DNA from: Alisma plantago-aquatica
Lineage: Eukaryota > Streptophyta > Magnoliopsida > Alismatales > Alismataceae
Direction: 5' to 3'
Assembly: GCA_963693085.1 (NCBI GenBank)
Contig: OY856414.1
Span: forward strand, 263,590,001-263,654,000
DNA: 64,000 nucleotides
Below the pieces are notes generated by a model, which saw only the letters and a list, made by a program, of their open reading frames with translations, did not search any database and was not told the origin of the DNA. Positions within the stretch are counted from its first letter, which is position 1, and every line of letters begins with the position of its first letter. The position numbers and the translations under genes are program-made. This document shows positions 49,455 to 61,129 of the stretch, piece after piece.

Positions 49455-51428
49455 CTAATATTCTTATATCTGAGTTCTTTCACCTTGGTATATAGATCCT
49501 CACAGGTGACTTAGGACATCTCAGCCTCCCTCGCGAGCTCACTAGGTTCATTTCTCAACACATGGCTCGGGTATCTCACATGGTGCTCTAGATCGGACAC
49601 ATGGAACACATCATATTATCCTGAGGGGTAAGGCTATACATAAGAAACTCCACCAATCTATCTCAAAAGGACCCATGTATCAGGGATTCAGCTTTCTCAG
49701 CTATAGCTTAGAGGGGTTAGGTTTTCATAACACATGTTTACCCACAGTGAACAGCATGTCAGTCTGCTTTGCATCAGCTCACAACTCATGTCGATCCAGG
49801 GCTTTCTCAGCCATTGCTCGATCAAAGCGTCTTCATCTTCATACATTGTGGTCTCTCTAACCTTCACATGGTCCTCTCACTAACATCATCCAAGTAAAGT
49901 GGTGACTGACAATTCCTCCCTGATAGAGCTTCACACATCCCGATACTGGCTATGGTGGCTATCATAACAAGTAAACTCTACTAGGGGCAGGAACTGCTCC
50001 CATATATCACCCTAAATGAGCACACATGCTCTCATCAGACCCTCTAAAGTTTGGATCATACTTTCCTGACTGTTCAGAAGTCAGGGGTGATATGTTGGAC
50101 TCATCTTCAATCTAGCATCGAGTTCTTCTTACACCTACTCCCACAACATGGAAGTGAACTTGAGGTTATGCTCAAGATATTGAACTCAGATCGTGGTGTA
50201 GTTGAACTATCTCTCTGTCATATATATAGCTCAACCAAAACTGTCATATTAACGGTGCTCTCTCTTAGGCAAGGGATTAGGTCAACTTGGTAAGGCGATC
50301 TACCATAACCCATATTGCATCATGACCACTCTTGGTCCAGGGGAGACCCACCACAACATCTATGGTGATCTACTCCCATTCCCCCTCGGGGACTTCTCAT
50401 TATCTGTAGCAATCCACTGGGTTACTAGTGTTCGGCCTTCACCCTATGGCATGTATGACCACTGGCCACATGCAACTCTATATCCTTCTTCATCCCAGGT
50501 CTTCAAGGTACCACTACAATCCTTAACCATCTTGGTAGTACCATGGTATACGACGTACTTAAAATCATGAGCTTCTTGTAGGACATGATTCCTCAAGGGT
50601 GACTCCTCAAAACCCCTAAAACACTCTATTAGTGAGTTTCACTGCCTTCTTTTCCTAAGAGGTGTGTCTGAGGTTCTCATAACAATCCTTTTATCTCGTC
50701 AAGCTCTGAGCTGGCTAATTGGGTAACCACTAACTCGACCAATGGGTCTGGTTGTATCTGAATGTTAACCACATATGTCTAGTCTTCTAATGATCATAGG
50801 GTTGACCTAGCAACCTCTTTTAGCTCTCTCCATCAGCTAGACAAGGCAATTGTACACCTGAGTTGTGTCTCAGCAAAGAGTATCGGTTACCACATCAATT
50901 TCCTTATGTGCTAGGTGATGGTGAAAACATAAACCTTCATATACTTCACTCATCATCCTCATCTCAGGTTTAGGTCTAACTGAATCAAGAAAACTTCAAG
51001 ATCATCATCTCGGTTATCAAACCCAAACTTATGACTCATAGATTGTAGGAAGGTACGTCTTCCTATTACCTTGTTCTCTTTGTGTGTTCAAACCATTTGT
51101 CCATGTACCTTTAGAAGGTGTGGTACTTCCTCTATCCTCAATCATCGTAGAAGGGTTTCAACTCATATCACTTCCATCCTTAGTATATGGTATGCATTGT
51201 GTCCTATCTCCCGCACTCATAACAAGATGAAATAAGCATTTGGTTGCAGTCCAAATACATAGCTCATCCCATTCTAAGAGTAGAGATGGTGCATCACACA
51301 TCGTCATCACTCTTTCCAATCTAAGTTGAAACATACTTCACATAACTCCTCACCATGAACATCTCCATTATGGGTCTACACCCATGGGAAGACTTTTCCC
51401 ATCACCTTTAGGTCCTAACATATCTCTT
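49317..51428 (-). pseudogene. Decayed Tekay/Del-type gypsy pol: integrase and upstream
   Basis: On the minus strand, reading from right to left: SGHTCHRVKAEH then PSGLLQ (zinc-finger exit, usually CLTCQQVKAEHQKPSGLLQ, about 50430-50490), VVMMQYGLW for the D-core entry, PLVEFTCYDSHHSQY (about 49960-50000, usually PLVEFAYNNSYQSSI), ADAKQTDMLFTVGKHV (about 49720-49790), DVFHVSDLE..PSHVL (about 49560-49610), and lastly VLYKHHEEDEATWEPMMDME (49317-49454). These are consecutive integrase blocks of a Ty3/gypsy element with the chromovirus-like tail. Many stops and shifts occur. The region right of 50600 should be RNase H and RT but I could not confirm motifs. A CACTA end and the giant LTR cut it at 51429. 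Confidence 0.85.
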
Positions 51429-51563
51429 CACTACTACAGAAACAACATTCAGTGTCGCTTTTCTGGGCGTCGGTTATTAAGGTAAACTGACGCCTATAAT
51501 ATTCAACGTTGGTTATTTAGGGAAACCGGCGTCTATATTCAAAGACTATCCAGACACGGGTAC
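51429..51563. mobile_element. Orphan terminus of a CACTA (En/Spm) transposon
   Basis: Starts CACTACTACAGAAAC, the CACTA-type terminal repeat, followed by subterminal inverted motifs: 'gcgtcggttatt' against 'aaactgacgcc', and 'cgttggttattt' against 'aaaccggcgtc'. The other end is not in the window; the giant LTR at 51564 interrupts it after 135 bases. Confidence 0.75.
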
Positions 51564-52749
51564 TGTAACATCCCTGACCTGGGTTATGAACTAACCCCAG
51601 GTGTTTTTCTTAATCATGTGATTAAATGCTTGTGGTTATCTATTGATAATGTAATTAAAGCTCCTGAGGAATATATATTTCCCTTTCTGTCCTTTTAAAC
51701 AATATTGTAATATTGTTTTGTTAAAAGTGGACTTATGTGAAAATTACCCAATTAAAAGGGTTAACTTGCAAACTGCACATGTTTAGATTTTCCTATGATG
51801 ATAATACATCATAAGAATGAATTTGATGAAGTCTTATGGATTCTCCAAGCTTGGGCACCAAAAGGTAGCTTGTGGAGCCATCCTTGTGCTTTAAACCCTA
51901 GTTTTGGTATAAAGTGCAATTTACCCAAAACATGGGGAGAAACATGTAAAATATACCTTCTAGAATATCTTTTATGACTCTTGGCATCAATTAGAGTAAA
52001 AATGATAAAGGGTGCGCTTCATTTGAATAAACAAATAAGAAGGATAACTCTTGTAACTAAATAACCAAGTTATAAGCCTAATAACCCTTCTATATGTGCA
52101 ACTTAGTAAAAAGTTGGCTTTCTTCACCTTTAGACCTTGGGTTTAAGATGAGTTTTTCTTAAGTATGTAAGGGAGAAACGTGGCTTAGAAGAAGGGAAGG
52201 ACCTAGATGAGAAATGGAGAAACAAGTTGTCCTTATGTTGGAATTTCACCCAAAGTATATATACACCTTTTCTCACTTAGCAAGGATCGTTTCCTTCACT
52301 TCCCTTCTTATATCCTTGCTTAGACCGACTTAGGACAGAGCTCTGGAGCAGACAAGGATGGATAAGGAGTTCTAGGTAAGCTTTGGTCATCTTCTTGCTC
52401 GGATTCATGGAGGAATTCATGGTGCAAGGTTGGTTTTATGGTCTTCCTTACTTGTTTCCTCTTTCTAGCCATCTTTTCCCAACCTTTCCTTGGAGAAACA
52501 CCCTTGGCCGACCTGTGGATCTCAAGACACCGTTAAAGGCTTGAAGTTTCGAAGCTTGGAGCTCTGGAGCTGGTTCTAAGGCGGGTTTTATAACTCTAAA
52601 CCTTTTACTTTCTTATGCATATCTTTGTTCTTGCAGTTAGTACTTAGTTCTTCTTCTTTCCCACTCTTCCTTGCTTTCTTGCAACTAAAACCACGAAGAA
52701 CAGACCTTGATATGGAGGTAGAAGAAGATGGGAATGATTACCAATGTTA

Positions 52750-54060
52750 CTTTATCAAACGGTCTTGTTTTCCCCCCCTTTGGCCAAACGGTTTGGGGCA
52801 AACGGTTTGCAAAACCGTTTTGAAGGGCAAACGGTTTCACAAGGTCGGTTGGAGCAAACGGTCTCCAAGACCGTTTGAAGGTGTTGACCAAGCATTGACC
52901 GTTTGGGATTTCTGTTCATATTTATGTAGGCTAATGACCCACCAAATTTAAGTGGTTAACTCCAAATAAATCTTAGGTTGAAGGCCAATCAATTAGGCAA
53001 ATCGAATTGAATTAAATGCTGATTTTCAGTCTGATTAACTTGAACGTTTTGGGCAAACGGTTTCAAGACCGTTTGAGTGCGTTGACCAAGCGTTGACCGT
53101 TTGGGATTACTGTTTCTAATGATGTGGTCTAATGACCTACCAAATTTGATCGGTTAACTCCCAAGGAATCATGAGTTAAAGGCTAAACAATTAGGTAATT
53201 GAATTGAATTAAGTGCTGATTTTTTCAATATGATTAATTGAACTTTTTGGGCAAACGGTCTCAAGACCGTTTGAGGGCGTTGAACAAGAGTTGACCGTTT
53301 GGTATTCCTGTTCATAATTATGTTGGTTAATAACCCTCCAAATTTTAGGGATTAACTCTAAAGGAATCGTGAGTTGAAGGCTAATCAATTATGTAAACCC
53401 TAATTGGATTAAGTGCTGACTTTCAACTTTATTGATATGACTTTTTGGGTTTTCTTGCCCAAACGGTCTCAAGACCGTTTGGGGATCACCCAAACGGTCT
53501 CAAGACCGTTTGGAGGTCACCCAAGACCGTTTGGAGGTCTAGTGTTGGATATGGTTAAGTGTTTTAAGGACAAAAGATATGGTGTTAACCCTAATCGACT
53601 AAGTGTTGGATCACCAAGACCGTTTGGGGATCACCCAAGATCGTTTGGAGGTCTGGGGTCAAGTATAGTTGACCAATTGAAGGTCCAAAGGTACCAAATT
53701 ACAAAGCAATCAATTGCTGATTTGATTATCAACTCAATAGCTCAAACCCTAATGATTTTTCAGTAGAATCCAAGGGTTGGGGGAGCCAAACGGTCTCAAG
53801 ACCGTTTGGAACTCATCCAAACGGTCTCAAGACCGTTTGGAGGTCACCCAAGACCGTTTGGAGGTCTAGGGGTGAGTATGGTTAAGCAATTGATGATCCA
53901 ATGTTACCAAGTTAAAGTGTAATCAATTGTTGATTTGGTGATCAATCCAATGATTCAAACCTTAATTGATTGACTTGGATTTTGATGATATGATGGGCAA
54001 ACGGTCTCAAGACCATTTGGAGGTCATCCAAATGACCTCAAAACCGTTTGGGGTCAGGTC
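52750..54060. repeat. About 198-bp higher-order repeat carrying the palindrome AAACGGTCTcaAGACCGTTT
   Basis: Blocks starting 'ttgaccgtttgg' fall at 52895, 53092 and 53290, a period of 198 bases; further diverged blocks continue to 54060. Each carries one or two near-perfect palindromes, the best at 53458-53483 (12-base arms CCCAAACGGTCT and its complement around CA) and 53490-53513 (11-base arms). Variants with 'accattt' for 'accgttt' are CpG losses. Shared spacer motifs include 'aattaagtgctgattt' and 'ggttaactcc'. Confidence 0.9.
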
Positions 54061-54590
54061 ATACCCAATTTGGATGATGGTTCTATGGTTTCAAAGTAAC
54101 TAGTCTTACATTGATTAGTATTGAAGGATCATCGATTCCAAACCCTAATTCAATTGAATCCAACCCTAATTGATGAACGATTGAGGGTTAATTAAGGGTC
54201 AAATCAGTTGAAGGTTGACCTATTAAACTCAATTGAGGTATGAGTATAGGTCCAATTGATGTTTGGTTCCATGAATTCAATGATTGAAGTAATCAACATT
54301 GGAAACCCTAATTCAATTGGATACCTTATGTAATGGAGGTCCAATGTGATTAAATATTTGGGAATTAAGATGATGAATGTTCTATTGATCCAATAATGAT
54401 TAGTAATGATAATCAATGAAGGTATGAAGGTTGAAACCCTAATAATACCTAAGTGATTAGAACCAATTAAAGGGAGAATTCTTAATTGTTTATAGGATTA
54501 ATAGCTTGATACACTATGTTAACCATAGTAACATGTACTTGATTGAAGGGTTGATGTGACCTAATCAAGTTAAAAGAATGAAAGATTAGA

Positions 54591-54616
54591 ATATATATAT
54601 ATATATATATATATAT
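54591..54616. repeat. (AT)n microsatellite
   Basis: 26 bases of AT; only 14 at the equivalent site 62958-62971 in the 3' LTR. Confidence 0.9.
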
Positions 54617-54639
54617 GAATCATGCAATGATCTTATGTA

Positions 54640-54757
54640 GCACGACCATGTAAGGGAGCACGGCCGTGGTAGCCTTAACTTGCACGACCGTGCAAGGGAG
54701 CACGGCCGTGGTAGCCTTACTTTGCACGACTGTGCAAGGTGGCACGGCCGTGGTGTC
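54640..54757. repeat. 42-bp palindromic tandem repeat, three copies
   Basis: Units start at 54640, 54682 and 54724. Each has GCACGACCGTGC (5-base arms around AC, or a variant) and the perfect 10-base palindrome CACGGCCGTG, separated by 'aagggag'. It is much richer in G+C than the flanks. Confidence 0.92.
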
Positions 54758-55499
54758 CTATACAGAAATTGAAAAGTTTTGGTATTGTGTTGACATTGTT
54801 ATATATACATGTCCTTATTTGTATAAGTCATACAGGTTGATATTATGAGGTGATCATAGCCAGGTAAGAGTTATGATGACATATTCCTTGAAAACAATTA
54901 TAAGCTTTTAGAGTAATGATTTGTGAAAAGTATATGCATTGCTTCAATCAAGGTCATGTTGTTAGATGACTTGATGCTTATATGTCACTTGGTAGCAAGT
55001 GTTATGATAATCTGAGGGTTTGAATAACCATGTTCCCGAATCATTTTATGCTTAATTCCTTGAAGTCTTAGATGGTTCAATGGTTCTTTAATCTAAACCC
55101 TATTGATACCTAAAGACATTAAGGGGTTAAGCGATTAAGTAGATTGACCCATGTTATGATTATTAAAGAAGATTACCAAGGTACCCTTGAAGGGTTCAAG
55201 TAGATAACAACCCTTGATCAAGCAAACCCTAATGATTATAATGGGTTGACTTAATCTATGTTAATCAAAGATGACTTGACCTAATCTAACCTAGAGTGAT
55301 TTAAACATCATCTAGTAGTAAGAAGAGAGAGAAAGCTCCTAATATGAATGAGAATCAAGTAACATACTTTCAATATGTAAGAATGTACATGATTAGGGTA
55401 TGATCCATCAAGGTAAGATCATGGAAATCCTAATTATAATGATTAATGAATCTTAACCTAATTTGAGGGCATCAATGATGATAATTTTCATATATAATG

Positions 55500-55990
55500 A
55501 TTCTATGAGCTCAATTCACTGTGAAGTGAATAGTAAACCCTAATTATAGGGTAATAACATGTAACGTGAATAGTAAACCCTAATTTATGCTGATTTGATA
55601 AATGAAGTAATTCAGGGTTATGCCTTTGAGTATGAAACCCTAATTACAAGTTGTAATATGAGAAATCTTTATGCCTCGAGAGCTAAGAGGTTCTATAACC
55701 CTATGTTGAAGTAAAAGAATACAAACCCTAACTAATGAAGGATGGGGTATGTTAACCCTAGTCCTGGGTTATGCTTTCAAGTATGAAACCCTGTGAACAA
55801 ATTACAATATAAGAATTCTTATGCCTTATAAGACAAAGGGATTCAATAACCTTAATTGAGTGGGGTAAACCCTAACTCTACTTATGCTTTTAAGCATGAA
55901 TCTTCATGATTAAAGTATGAGATGAGGAATCATTATTCCTAATCATAAAGAAAGGGATTGAATAACCCTAATTGATGTAAATAAGGGAAC
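55500..55990. repeat. Degenerate 110-130 bp repeats with telomere-like motifs
   Basis: Recurrent 'atgcctttgagtatgaaaccc' / 'atgctttcaagtatgaaaccc' / 'atgcttttaagcatgaatc' starts, followed by 'aataaccctaattga' ends. Confidence 0.7.
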
Positions 55991-57242
55991 CTAGCCTTAG
56001 TGTAAGCATGAAGGTACTTTTCCTGAATTGAAAGGTTAATTCTGCTTTATAAATTGTTGATCTGGAAATGAAATGTTTATTGTTGTCAATTGAATTAACC
56101 ATGCAAGTTCTTATAAAAGGATGATTATATCCATGTAAAGGTTATGATATCATATTCATTGGAGGCATGTTATTAGCTTTGTCAATAGTGATATACCATG
56201 TTGCCTAGTTAAGTGACATCATATAAGATTGATAGGTTGTGAGAGCCATGAGTAACATCAAGGCCATGTTGATAAGATGACTTATGATGAATTAAGAGTT
56301 TGAATACCCTATTCTTGAATCATAGTAATGAAATGGTTAAGAAATGATATCCAATTGATAATTGATGTGAGTTAGACTTGATACATTTAGTATTCTACTT
56401 TTATAGTTATTGTTGTTCTAATGATTAATGCTTGGAAACATGATTGATTCTAAAAGAATGCTAGAATGTACCTAACTAATCAAGTATAATCATATCATGT
56501 AGAGCCCTGACCATAGATCCATCATTGTCAGAGACCAAATGATGGTGAAACAGGTTTTCCTAAGGGAACTCCTGGAGCATATACTTTTGAGTATATGGGG
56601 GTATATGGATGCGAATATCCTTACGTCCTAGTGTAGGAATTGATGTAGATGTACTTTAATATTTCAACCCTTCACTATATATTCATACTGGGTGATGTAC
56701 CACAAATCTCCCGAAGAAATTACTAATACCGCATTGATGAGAGATAAATAAGAAATCTTTCGATGACGATGAGAGTTCAGAACTCCACTGTAACTCTATA
56801 GCGAAGTTTCCAGAATACCCTGGATAGCTACTACAGCAGAGACACAAGATGTCCTGCAAATAAATCCTCTTACTGACTGAGGAAGATGAGGTCATAAGAA
56901 TCTGGCTCTTTTGATGACCTATGTATGGTACCGACGCGATTTTTATAAATGGTCGGTTGGAGTATGAGCGGTATACCTCATCTCCGCATGGCATAATGAT
57001 GTTTGAAAAATATAATCAGTTGTATAGTATAACTGCTTAGGTTGTACTACGAGAAACAATGATTGATGTTACATTGTTTACTTTAATAGTCTGTTCAAGT
57101 TTCTAGAATACATGTTCTACATATGCTTTAATGAAGTGATTGCTTAAGTAAATGTTGTTTTACTTATTACCAAACCTATTGTTGATATTTTCAGTTACTT
57201 TGCTTCTGTTATTCCTTATATGCTATAACAAATCCTCTGGCA

Positions 57243-57302
57243 GAGAGTTACAACTCTCGCTGGGACAATTATTTAAATTGTCTCACTTTCGTGGGATTCT
57301 AC
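57243..57302 (+). other. Three-hairpin cluster near the 3' end of the giant LTR
   Basis: GAGAGT / ACTCTC with a TACA loop (57243-57258); GGGACAATT / AATTGTCTC with an ATTTA loop (57262-57284); GTGG / CTAC with a GATT loop and one G-T wobble (57291-57302). Same order and spacing as 40102-40151, with differences that extend or keep the stems. Confidence 0.6.
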
Positions 57303-57743
57303 TTTTTAGGTAGACGCCGAGGACATAGGAATCCATTTAAGAATGAGCAACAACAGCATCAACAGCATCAGGGGCAGTAGTGAATCCCAGGTGGAGATAC
57401 TAACTGTCTAGTCTTGTAGATAGTGTGTCTTATGTTGTCTCTGTACTCTCAGGTCCTAGGAGTCAGTATATCTGAGATTTTGGCATGATGCCTCGAGATT
57501 TTGTATCTTACCTTGTACAGTTCACAAGGTGGGTTTTGTTGTAATGCTCGAGATGTGTTTATTATAGAGATGTATCAATGGATCAGTTTGTAAATGACCT
57601 ATCATGTTGTTTATGAAAGAGTTTTTATCTTTTGAAGATCTCTTTATAAACGTTTTAAAGTTTTAGTGATTTTTGATGATTCCGCTGCTAATCGCTTCCG
57701 CATTCTTTAATTTGATTGTCAGTTTGGTGACGGTCGTTTCAAG

Positions 57744-57755
57744 TGGTATCAGAGC
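57744..57755 (+). other. Primer-binding site of the giant-LTR element
   Basis: TGGTATCAGAGC, exact complement of the initiator-Met tRNA 3' end, two bases after the 5' LTR. Confidence 0.95.
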
Positions 57756-57864
57756 TCTAGGTTTGCTGAGTCTACAGAGACATAGGACTTAGGTAGTAGA
57801 GTCTATTCTAAGTGTCCTCCAGTGTATCTGATGGTAACTTCTACTCACATAGGAGGATAAGAAC

Positions 57865-58611
57865 TTGAAGATGACTGGATCGGATGAGGAGTTGGCTGTG
57901 GAGAGCAACAATGTTGCACCAAGAAGAGGTGTAGAGGAGCAAGCAATAGAGGGACAATTACCTAAGATTCCCCTAGCTAACCCAACCATGATAAGGATTT
58001 CTTCCTTAGGAATCATTGTTGGGGAATTTAGGGCTACCATGATGTATCTAGTGGATCAAGCACTAGCAATACAACCCATATTACCAGCTCCTAATGATGA
58101 TGTTTTGGATATCAACAGAATATGTTAACCACAACAACAGGTTGAAGCAATGGTAAATGATGAAGCTTTGAACCTAAAGCAAGTCAGTGCTTAACCTCAG
58201 TCTGATGAATCAGTATACAGTAATATAGGGGTTAGAATACAACCATAGACCAGGACCTACTATAGGTGTAGGAAGCCTGGACATATCAGAAATAATTGTC
58301 CAGAAGAGAAATATAAAGGAAGACTTGAGAAAAGGCCTATCCAAACCCAGGAGCAGAGACCTGGTAGTTCCAAAAGGAAGAAGTTTATGGTGTCACCAAC
58401 ACAACCAGGACCTAGTACACCAAGACAATGGTCATCCAGAAAGGGTAAAGAACCCTTCAGACCATATTGGGCACCTAGAATTTGCTACATATGTAGGCAT
58501 ATTGGACATCTGGCAAGAAATTGCCCAGCCAGAAATGTTATGGCAAATAAACCTCTGAGGCAGAATCAGCTTGAGACAATGAATAATCCTCGAGTCATGA
58601 CAGGTTAGATG
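57865..58611 (+). pseudogene. gag remnant with two CCHC zinc knuckles, capsid domain missing
   Basis: One frame of about 249 codons with three in-frame stops (58126, about 58192 and about 58246) and no frameshift. Residues 1-87 are acidic and uncharacterised (MKMTGSDEELAVESNNVAP..). About residue 130 a first knuckle reads YYRCRKPGHIRNNC, with the first Cys replaced by Tyr. A basic, Pro-rich linker follows, then a perfect second knuckle near residue 212, CYICRHIGHLARNC. The capsid block expected between the N-terminus and the knuckles (usually >200 residues) is absent. Knuckles bind the packaging signal of the RNA. The start is the first ATG in frame after the primer-binding site. Confidence 0.85.
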
Positions 58612-59885
58612 AAATAAATGTTATTCTTATATGTCTTTTTATGATATCTTGGACAAAACTGAGAAAGTAATTGATTGAACTTTTCTTAATTAATCCTATA
58701 AGGACTTATAATGTTGTATAAAATAAATGTTTCATGTTACATGCTTACCTCCATAAAAAGGATGAAGTATTAAAGAGATGTCTGGATAAAATTCAGTAAT
58801 GTTAGATCTTATACTTGTGATAATAGGAAAAGAGAAGGAAAATGGTAGTATACAAATGCATATTACCTTATCTCAGTATTTATATACCCTGGCCAGGTAT
58901 ACAATTGTTGATGATAAAGTAAATATGGAAACTCCTAGATTGTTATCTTTTTGATTGCTCTGATCAAGTAGTCATTCTGAAACAATCTAATGAGTATCAA
59001 GAAATAAGAAATATAGGAATAAGGGAGGTCAACCCTGTCCAGTAAAGATGTAAGAATAATAATAAAGATCCTCCCCATAATGTGAAAATGTGATGGAATC
59101 ATAAGATGTTTCATGAATGGTTGAAAATACATGATATAATAGGAGGAATATGATCCCTTATTCTCTTTCTTTCTAGGGACATGGCAATCAAGTTGGTCTT
59201 CGGACACTTGATGTGCATAATATAAAGATGTTTATGTGAAGTATACCTAAAAAGGTATCAGTTTATCTTGGACTTTAGTTCCAAGTTGAGGATATATGTA
59301 ACAAGTAATGTTCCAAGATGAAAGGAAGAAAAGATGTAATGTGTTGATAACACATGTAATAGGTAACAAGATAAGAATGTAATAATATATCAAATGATTT
59401 ATGTTGATTACCTGGAATTGTCAACTATGAAATCAAATTAAACATGTAAAATATTATGAACATCACTTGTTAGGGGTTTATGTTTTTCATAAACATATCT
59501 TTCTCCAAGATATCTATCAAATAAGTCCTTGATTGATAAGTAACTTTTCCCTATGATAAGAGAATGTACAACTAATGAGTTACTTAGTGTAAGTAATAAG
59601 GAAAGTTAGTATGGTGTTATCAGGTGAGATGACACAATCAAGGTATGAAAGGACTTATATAGTCTCAAAATAGATGACAGAGTATGATTGTGATTTTAAG
59701 AAAATATTGATTTAACTAAGGAACATGAGAGTATATGTCCCATGTGAATCTTTCCATGGAAAAACTTGAGTGGAGAAACTTTGTATTGAACAAAACTCTA
59801 TGATGTTCCATAATAACGAAATGTCACTTGAAGACATAATGGTATAATGCTTAAATAATATCTGCTTTCCCTTTTCTTTCTGGGA

Positions 59886-59912
59886 TTTCGGGGACGAAAT
59901 CCTTGTTAGAGG
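59886..59912 (+). other. Polypurine tract of the giant-LTR element
   Basis: 'ttcggggacgaaatcc' then 'ttgttagaggt', close to the classic gypsy motif before the 3' LTR; the LTR follows at 59922. Confidence 0.8.
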
Positions 59913-61129
59913 TTTATAATTTGTAACATCCCTGACCTGGGTTATGAACTAACCCCATGTGTTTTTCTTAATCATGTGATTAAATGCTTGTGGTTATCTA
60001 TTGATAATGTAATTAAAGCTCCTGAGGAATATATATTTCCCTTTCTGTCCTTTTAAACAATATTGTAATATTATTTTGTTAAAAGTGGACTTATCGAAAA
60101 TTACCCAATTAAAGGGGTTAACTTGCAAACTACACATGTTTAGATGTTCCTCTGATGATAATACATCATAAGAATGAATTTTATGAAGTATTATGGATTC
60201 TCCAAGCTTGGACACCAAAAGGTAGCTTGTGGAGCCATCCTTGTGCTTTAAACCCTAGTTTTGGTATAAAGTGCAATTTACCCAAAACATGGGGAGAAAC
60301 ATGTAAAATATACCTTCTAGAATATCTTTTATGACTCTTGGCATCAATTAGAGTAAAAATGATAAAGGGTGCGCTTCATTTGAATAAACAAATAAGAAGG
60401 ATAACCCTTGTAACTAAATAACCAAGTTATAAGCCTAATAACCCTTCTATGTGCAACTTAGTAAAAAGTTGGCTTTCTTCACCTTTAGACCTTGGGTTTA
60501 AGATGAGTTTTGATTAAGTATGGAAGGGAGAAACGTGGCTTAGAAGAAGGAAAGGACCTAGATGAGAAATGGAGAAATAAGTTGTCCTTATGTTGGAATT
60601 TCACCCAAAGTATATATACACCTTTTCTCACTTAGCAAGGATCGTTTCCTTCACTTCCCTTCGTATCTCCTTGCTTAGACCAACTTAGTACAGAGCTATG
60701 GAGCAGAGGAGGACGTATAAGGAGTTCTAGGTAAGCTTTGGTCATCTTCTTGCTCGGATTCATGGAGGAATTCATGGTGCAAGGTTGGTTTTATGGTCTT
60801 CCTTACTTGTTTCCTCTTTCTAGCCATCTTTTCCCAACCTTTCCTTGGAGAAACACCCTTGGCCGACCTATGGATCTCAAGACACCATTAAAGGCTTGAA
60901 GTTTCGAAGCTTGGAGCTCTAGAGCTGGTTCTAAGGCGGGTTTTATAACTCTAAACCTTTTGCTTTCTTATGCATATCTTTGTTCTTGCAATTAGTACTT
61001 AGTTCTTCTTTCCCACTCTTCCTTGCTTTCTTGCAACTAAAACCACGAAGAACAGACCTTGATCTGGAGCTAGAAGAAGATGGGTGTTATTACCAATGTT
61101 ACTTATCAAACGGTCTTGTTTTCCCCCCC

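Larger units (their letters stand above)
51564..57741 (+). repeat. 5' LTR of the giant-LTR family-A element, 6,178 bp
   Basis: Starts TGTAACATCCCTGACCTGGG directly inside the CACTA fragment and ends GGTCGTTTCA, two bases before the primer-binding site at 57744. The copy from 59922 repeats it nearly base for base as far as the window reaches. Plant LTRs are mostly 0.1-5 kb, so 6.2 kb is at the extreme. Inside: a long palindromic repeat array (52750-54060), a TA tract, a 42-bp palindromic repeat (54640-54757), many 'aaaccctaa' motifs and a hairpin cluster (57243-57302). I see no coding sequence. Confidence 0.92.
57742..59921 (+). mobile_element. Internal region of the giant-LTR element, 2,180 bp, no pol
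   Basis: Bounded by the primer-binding site on the left and a polypurine tract (about 59886-59912) before the 3' LTR. The first 870 bases hold a broken gag. From 58612 to 59885 I find stops in all frames and no protease, RT, RNase H or integrase motif. The structure fits a LARD/TR-GAG-type non-autonomous element that depends on enzymes from another gypsy element. Confidence 0.88.

Noticed and set aside
52625..52951. 108-codon frame with many charged residues, partly shared with 60980-61174
   Set aside because: The copies break frame through small insertions and end in the palindromic repeat; LTR sequence, not a gene.
53458..53860. Regular palindromic repeats that look like a CRISPR array
   Set aside because: The repeats have no unique equal-length spacers; the whole 198-bp block is duplicated. 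It lies in the LTR of a plant retroelement and no cas genes are near.
54666..54848. 60-codon frame repeated at 63022-63204
   Set aside because: It is a translation of the 42-bp repeat (repeating VALTCTTVQG) and is duplicated only because both LTRs carry it.
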